DNA of 64,000 nucleotides from Ectocarpus siliculosus (Eukaryota > Sar > Phaeophyceae > Ectocarpales > Ectocarpaceae): contig FN649750.1 in assembly GCA_000310025.1 (NCBI GenBank), positions 599,077 through 663,076 of the forward strand. The letters run 5' to 3'. Position 1 is the first letter of the stretch, and the number at the start of each line of letters is the position of its first letter. The notes beneath the pieces were generated by a model that was not told the origin of the DNA, ran no database searches, and saw nothing but the letters and a program-made list of their open reading frames with translations. Shown here one piece after another: positions 60,401 to 64,000 of this stretch. Position numbers and translations under genes: made by a program.

Positions 60401-61178
60401 TGCTGCCGGAAAAAAGCACCAACCTGCAGTCCCGCGATGATGGCGTTGGTGGTGGCGATGGCTGGGATGATGTTCCCCGCAACACCCTTCGCCTCGTACG
60501 AGCTCTGCACAGGGATCTTCACGTGCACAGCAACGTAATGGAACGTTGACGAAAAGAACAGTAGGATGCGGGGTGTCGTATCGACAGCCAACTAGTAACG
60601 AACGAGATGGGTGTACACGTGACCGTCTACGCGTACAATCAAACGAAAATAATCGTTTCTGACAAGAGGAAACAGCTTCGGCGAGCGGCCCAGGACGAAA
60701 AGGTCAACGGGGACAAGTGTGCTGCGCATTGTTTCATTTCCAGACTGGTCGCGTGCTGACACACGGTCGTCCATAAGCTTTCAAGTGTACTAGAATAAAG
60801 CTTGGCCGAAAATCCAAAATTCGAAGCATGAGTCGGCGTGGGACTCAATCGGAACCACACATACACATACAAGTACGACTGTCCGGTGTTATCTCCAAAA
60901 CGATAGCATTCACTGGATACCTGGAATACCCGGCAGTCGTCCGGTGGTAAATTTTATGTCCGAAACGGTATGTCATACACACCGCATGAAAATTCCCTGG
61001 TTACCTGGTTGGTACTTCACACCGTACCAACATCACCATATTCAGTGGATATGTACACACCTGGAATACCCGGCTTCGTAGGTTGCTGGCCGCCGCGACG
61101 AAGTTCATGGCAATCTGGTCGTCCTTGTCAAACTGTAGGCCGTCTCCCTCTCCTTTGGCCGCAGCCATCACCTTCTCC
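50570..61178 (-). CDS. UBA2: SUMO-activating enzyme subunit 2, C-terminal two thirds
   Basis: Catalytic E1 subunit that adenylates SUMO and carries it as a thioester. Exons on the minus strand, 5' to 3': 61,061-61,178 ([20 protein letters not shown]); 60,424-60,504 ([20 protein letters not shown]); 59,498-59,656 (ALKILKGG…, [22 protein letters not shown]); 53,729-53,902 ([32 protein letters not shown]); 52,811-52,921 ([20 protein letters not shown], ubiquitin-fold domain); 50,570-50,904 (Gly then poly-Asp, [13 protein letters not shown], low complexity, basic KKRP…PKRAK likely nuclear localisation signal). The first five join in phase; the last starts one base off, so one short linker exon is missing between 50,905 and 52,810. 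CFVC matches a zinc-ligand pair of the family. The N-terminal adenylation domain and catalytic Cys domain (about 300 residues) were not found up to 64,000, where another gene's exon occurs, so the copy is partial or has a very long intron. Confidence 0.85.
51446..51491 (+). repeat. (AAC)n microsatellite
   Basis: About 15 AAC units within the UBA2 intron; ORFs across it on both strands are artefacts. Confidence 0.95.
51610..52060 (+). repeat. Degenerate ~95-bp tandem repeat, five copies
   Basis: Units restart at CGTGAATCCCTCAGGCACCT or variants (51,617; 51,703; 51,806; 51,899; 51,991), each followed by GGGACATCATTCCRAAATGA-like sequence; divergence increases to the right. Confidence 0.8.
53339..53556. 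repeat. ~215-bp MITE in UBA2 intron
   Basis: Left GGTTACATAAGACACCACAC then GAGGACCGATT; right, inverted, GTAAGTGACGTAAGATACCA then CCTGGACCGATT. Same family as 40,028-40,242. Confidence 0.75.
53903..55899. other. UBA2 intron, degenerate repeats, no gene recognised
   Basis: At 55.0-55.8 kb related segments recur (CAGCAGTTGTGCG at 55,018 and 55,500; GGCTGYCGACA… near 55,065 and 55,357). Nothing coding recognised. Confidence 0.4.
55900..56640 (+). pseudogene. Gag-like ORF remnant of a retroelement
   Basis: GC3-rich coding-like sequence on + within a UBA2 intron. It starts in one frame ([20 protein letters not shown]), shifts by one base near 56,028 into [20 protein letters not shown] and [20 protein letters not shown], and then passes to a Gly/Arg/Ser-rich stretch at 56,430-56,590 ([15 protein letters not shown]) typical of a nucleic-acid-binding Gag tail. 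Position upstream of the reverse transcriptase in the same orientation supports this; no sequence family was recognised. Confidence 0.4.
57055..57985 (+). pseudogene. Reverse transcriptase remnant (DIRS/Ty3-like)
   Basis: Pieces in several frames: [18 protein letters not shown] (57,118), [20 protein letters not shown] (57,199), [18 protein letters not shown] (57,332; RT motif A with the catalytic Asp), then at 57,818-57,985 [20 protein letters not shown] and [15 protein letters not shown]. The latter is the RT-RNase H connection with the W-IDT-MTI…R-ATV-E-RSL-GKLLH pattern of DIRS-like and related elements. Stops and frameshifts throughout. It lies in sense opposite to the host gene UBA2. Confidence 0.7.
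57760..58205. repeat. Inverted duplication of the RT end
   Basis: 57,760-57,980 is matched by the reverse complement of 57,987-58,205, arms about 220 bp with clear but incomplete identity; centre about 57,983. Both strands therefore encode versions of GWVVDTVAM…KVAH…VKEVRS. The two arms differ enough to be independently evolved copies. Confidence 0.8.
58206..59497. other. UBA2 intron, degenerate repeats
   Basis: 58,310-58,730 contains about three related segments sharing CATGAGTGAACACC and CAATGRACGAGC. No gene recognised. Confidence 0.45.
59700..60055 (-). other. Open minus-strand segment in UBA2 intron, unknown
   Basis: Reads [40 protein letters not shown] and [14 protein letters not shown] before losing the pattern. 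It looks coding but is not part of UBA2 homology. At 59,727-59,750 there is also a partial duplicate of the UBA2 exon border (TCAACGCCTCCAT, as at 59,642). Confidence 0.35.
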
Positions 61179-62561
61179 CTGACGTGCGAACAGCGGCATA
61201 ACCGGGAGGATAACGGAAGCAACATGACACACATCTTGCAAAACTGGCAAAATGCGAGGCCAAACATCGATCGTGAGTCGTGGAAAGTCGGCGCGTTGAG
61301 CTATGATGTGAATCGATGGATTCGGCATTGGCCAGAACATCAACAGAACACCGCCTTCAATCTCTGCCTCCCTCCGGTTTGTTCCTTCCACAGAGCAAAA
61401 CAAAAATACGACGACATATCAGGAGTGGCGACGCATCGTGCCTGTTATCATCTCGCCTATAACAAGGGGACATGAACGTACCATAAACTTGAAGCATTCG
61501 ATAAGAGCAGATTGCCTTTGGGGGGCGCGCCGATAGCAGTGCTTGGTCACCAGCACCGCGGGCGCAAATGCATATCGTTTTGCTCTTGGCGCCGGCCGAC
61601 GACGCTATTGAAACCACGGCAATGACAGCGACAATCCCAGAGCATCACCAACAACAGCACAGCAACACCAACAAACAGTAACCCAGAGCTCAACCATCGA
61701 CGTGTTGCAGCGCCCTAAACCAACACGAAACACTCAAAAACAAAAGAGAGGTTATGTTGACTTTCTAAAAAAACATGTCACGAAACCCTGGGCAGGTACA
61801 TACACGATCGACTACCAAAAGATAGCACAACCCATAGCTGGCTGTATGAAAAGCTAGAGCTACGACGCCAAAGCCAATCGATGCCGTCGCCGCACGCGGT
61901 GCAAGTTCACCGTTGTTGCAATATACACAACAGATACATGTATCATTTCGCCTGTTTTCGTGCTTCGAAACATCCTTCGCTGGCGAAGCGAGTCTTTTTC
62001 TCACGCTTCCTTCTCAGGGCCACTCAGGGGTGTCGTCGGCACAATACCACGCACGCCCGAGGACCGCCAGCCACCCGTGGCGCGAGTGCTTGACGCCCAA
62101 ACCGGGGAGATGTTCCGCGCAAATAAAGCTGACCGAACCAATTACCGAAAAACCAGAGCAGACCGACACAAGTACTATCAATCCACGGCGGTGGGATCAA
62201 CCACCACAGAGTCGCAGCAGTTAACATGGCGAGTGTCTGTTGCCGTATCTTTGTGGGGGCAAGCAGGAGGGTGGTCCGACGAGGATCTGTTGCCGTTTCT
62301 TTGTGGGGGTAAGCAGGAGGCTGGTCCCCTTTCGCGCGTGCCAGGGTCTCACGACGCAACGGGCAATGGCGACAACAAATCACCCAAACCAACCGCCAAA
62401 TTACCGCAAACCAGCACAACCCCAACCAAGTTAACAATAGTTTATTCCCGATTTGCCGCCTAGGAACGGCCGCCCCCCTGCACTGCGTGCCACACGTCAC
62501 AAACCGCAGCTAACACAGCAGAGCAGCGCTTCCACGCCGCCATAATACACCGCCATCGCAC
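61179..62561. other. No gene recognised
   Basis: Searched for upstream UBA2 exons on the minus strand without success. Contains a 49-bp direct repeat (GTTGCCGT-TCTTTGTGGGGG) at about 62,237 and 62,286. Confidence 0.45.
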
Positions 62562-63501
62562 ATGGCGCGTAACACCACCCGCAACACCACCGCCAACACC
62601 GCCCCCACCATCGCCGCCGGCGGGGGATCGGCCGGCTCCACCAGCACCTCCGCCAGAACCAACAACAACAACAACTCCGCCACCAACTCCGCCGGCGGGG
62701 GCTCGTCCGGCACACCCGGCTCCTCTCCGGCCCGCGCCGCTCCGTCCACGCCCGAAAACATCCCCGCAGAGCGCGATCTACCCTTCAGTTGCCCACGCGA
62801 CGGGGGCAACACCCTACTGCTCCTGAAGGAGAACATCGGGAAGGATGGCGCTGATTACCCGGCCTGCCGTCACCTTTCCACCGGAGATTGCGCGTGGACC
62901 GGACTGGACTGGTCAAGTTTCCGGGCAACGTTTGCTGGTTCTGCTGCGTCCAGTTCACCATCGGCCGCCTGTCTGGATCTACCGCCTTCCTGGTGAGCAG
63001 CGCTTCCTCCGTTGTCAAGTTCTAGCTGTGTCTGTGTGTTGCCCTGCGTTTGTCATGTCCTTCCTAACTTTTTACTTGCGTCTTTGGCGCCTCCCCTGCA
63101 ATAGAGAATGCATGGGCCTTACAAAAGAGAATATGAGAGAACGTGTCCATTCATAAAATATCGACCTCCTTTTTGTCCGTCCCACTCAATTTTGTCCCTC
63201 AAAGTCCAACACCAGTGCTCTCTAGTTGCGGGTGTGACGGTCTCGTTTACGTCGCAGCAGAGAATGCTTCTTCGCCGTGCCTCAGCAGGTAGGAGATCGA
63301 AGTAATTTCTAAACAGACGTCCCACTCCAAAGGATTGTTGAATTCCAATGGCAACAGACGTGGAGGCACCAGCTCGCTACGTAAACTGGTGCCTCGACAT
63401 CGACGACTGCCCGTTGAAGAGCAACGGCGACAACGTCCCCGTCAACGTGCACCTCGCGGGCGAAGACGACATAAGTGACACAGCGAATACCAGTACCAGG
63501 T
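62562..63501 (+). CDS. Unrecognised gene, low-complexity N-terminus, two exons
   Basis: ATG at 62,562 opens a GC3-rich frame: Thr/Asn/Gly/Ser/Ala-rich for about 65 residues (MARNTTRNTTANTAPTIAAG), then PENIPAERDLPFSCPRDGGN and LLLLKENIGKDGADYPACRH. Around 62,910 coding character shifts by one base into LVKFPGNVCWFCCVQFTIGR ending LSGSTAFL at a good donor (CTG|GTGAGC, GT at 62,993). A second exon from about 63,363 (after CAACAG) reads DVEAPARYVNWCLDIDDCPL, then VPVNVHLAGEDDISDTANTS to a possible donor at 63,502. The frame change is either a lesion or a sequencing error. CWFCC and DIDDC are suggestive but no family is recognised. Convergence with the LRR gene is likely. Confidence 0.5.
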
Positions 63502-63525
63502 ACCAGTATTTAGTACCCGACTCCT

Positions 63526-63609
63526 CCCTGGTGTTTCGCCGAACCACACCATATTTCTCGACATCCCTCCTGGTGTTTCGCCGAACCACACCATATTTCT
63601 CGACATCCC
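63526..63609 (+). repeat. 42-bp perfect tandem duplication
   Basis: CTGGTGTTTCGCCGAACCAC begins at 63,528 and again at 63,570; the two copies look identical. Confidence 0.9.
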
Positions 63610-63874
63610 GCCACCCCTCGGTATGTTGTCTGTATCATGTGCCCACCACATCGTGTTCATAAGGTATCGTTTCCATTTTTGTCCCAAGCCTTGTACTTGC
63701 TCATGTTCAACATGGCCTTTGGCAGCGTTATGACCCCCCCCCCACCCCTCGGGTATTTTGCGTTTTTTCAAGGTATTGTTTTTGCATGCTTAAATCCCGC
63801 CCACGCGTACGCGGGACTCATGGATGTTCCGAAGTTGAAAAAAAAAAAAACGCTTTCCGATCTGTTCAACTCAC
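63610..63874. other. No gene recognised
   Basis: Intron or intergenic sequence between the + gene and the LRR exon; contains a CCCATGGGC-unrelated C-run (63,735-63,747) and an A10 run. Confidence 0.4.
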
Positions 63875-63946
63875 CATCTAACTCGTTGCTGGAAAGGTAG
63901 AGATACTTTAGGGCGCCAAGATCTCCTAGCTGCGGCGGGATGAGGC
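63875..63946 (-). CDS. Leucine-rich repeat exon (72 nt) of a gene extending right
   Basis: On the minus strand a CATCTACAG acceptor is followed by exactly 72 nt and a GTGAGT donor. The exon encodes one 24-residue plant-type LRR: G/LIPPQLGDLGALKYLYLSSN/ELDG, i.e. the LxxLxxLxLSxNxLxGxIPxxLGxL repeat in circular permutation, with the split glycine codon at both borders so that identical exons could be joined or removed in phase. In Ectocarpus, LRR-ROCO genes are known to encode each LRR as a 72-nt exon. No adjacent LRR exon is visible within the remaining 54 bp or in the next ~350 bp downstream, so the host gene cannot be named. Confidence 0.75.
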
Positions 63947-64000
63947 CTGTAGATGACCGAGTCAAACCAGGGTAAACTATCGGGGTAAAGCAAAAAATAT

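Overview
Nuclear DNA of a multicellular eukaryote, most likely a brown alga (Ectocarpales/Laminariales type); this is inference. Genes are split by canonical GT-AG introns of roughly 290-900 bp, exons are GC3-rich, and repeats fill the rest. The most specific clue is at the right edge: a single plant-type leucine-rich repeat encoded by an exon of exactly 72 nt, the architecture known from Ectocarpus LRR-ROCO and related genes. TTAGGG-type tracts, Helitron, copia, Mutator-like and foldback elements, and a 100-N scaffold gap fit a draft algal assembly. Nothing here is prokaryotic.

Layout. 0.4-31.3 kb is dominated by a duplicated gene of the choline-transporter-like (CTL/SLC44/Pns1) membrane-protein family. 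Copy B (23,306-30,509, +) is complete: nine exons sum to 1,695 nt, an uninterrupted 564-codon frame. Copy A (463-17,146, +) holds exons 4-9, but exon 7 is broken: 96 bp is replaced by an 11.8-kb insertion (2,831-14,661). The insertion carries a decayed Helitron replication-protein N-terminus (about 3.8-4.2 and 12.87-14.42 kb), itself split by palindromic CCCATGGGC-rich elements and a 3.4-kb foldback element (6.56-9.99 kb). A third, inverted scrap of CTL exon 9 lies at 19.05-19.26 kb. A copia RT/RNase H remnant is at 20.9-21.7 kb (-).

32-49 kb: an LTR/primer-binding-site-like segment, a family of about 215-bp TIR MITEs, an unrecognised 285-codon gene (33,525-34,382, -), and an unrecognised multi-exon gene with apparent lesions (37.4-44.2 kb, +) whose putative first intron contains a 1.5-kb Mutator-like element flanked by T9. 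At 47.0-48.5 kb there is an array of seven copies of a small single-TM coding unit in strictly alternating orientation.

50.6-61.2 kb (-): the C-terminal two thirds of UBA2/SAE2, the catalytic subunit of the SUMO E1 enzyme, in at least six exons. One 5.6-kb intron contains gag-like and reverse-transcriptase remnants on the opposite strand. The N-terminal exons were not found in the window. 62.5-63.5 kb (+) carries an unrecognised gene with a low-complexity N-terminus, and 63,875-63,946 (-) the LRR exon of a gene running off the window.

The genes do not form a pathway; the main story is a transporter duplication and a SUMO-pathway gene embedded in layered transposon insertions. The two CTL copies serve as mutual empty sites for dating and delimiting insertions.
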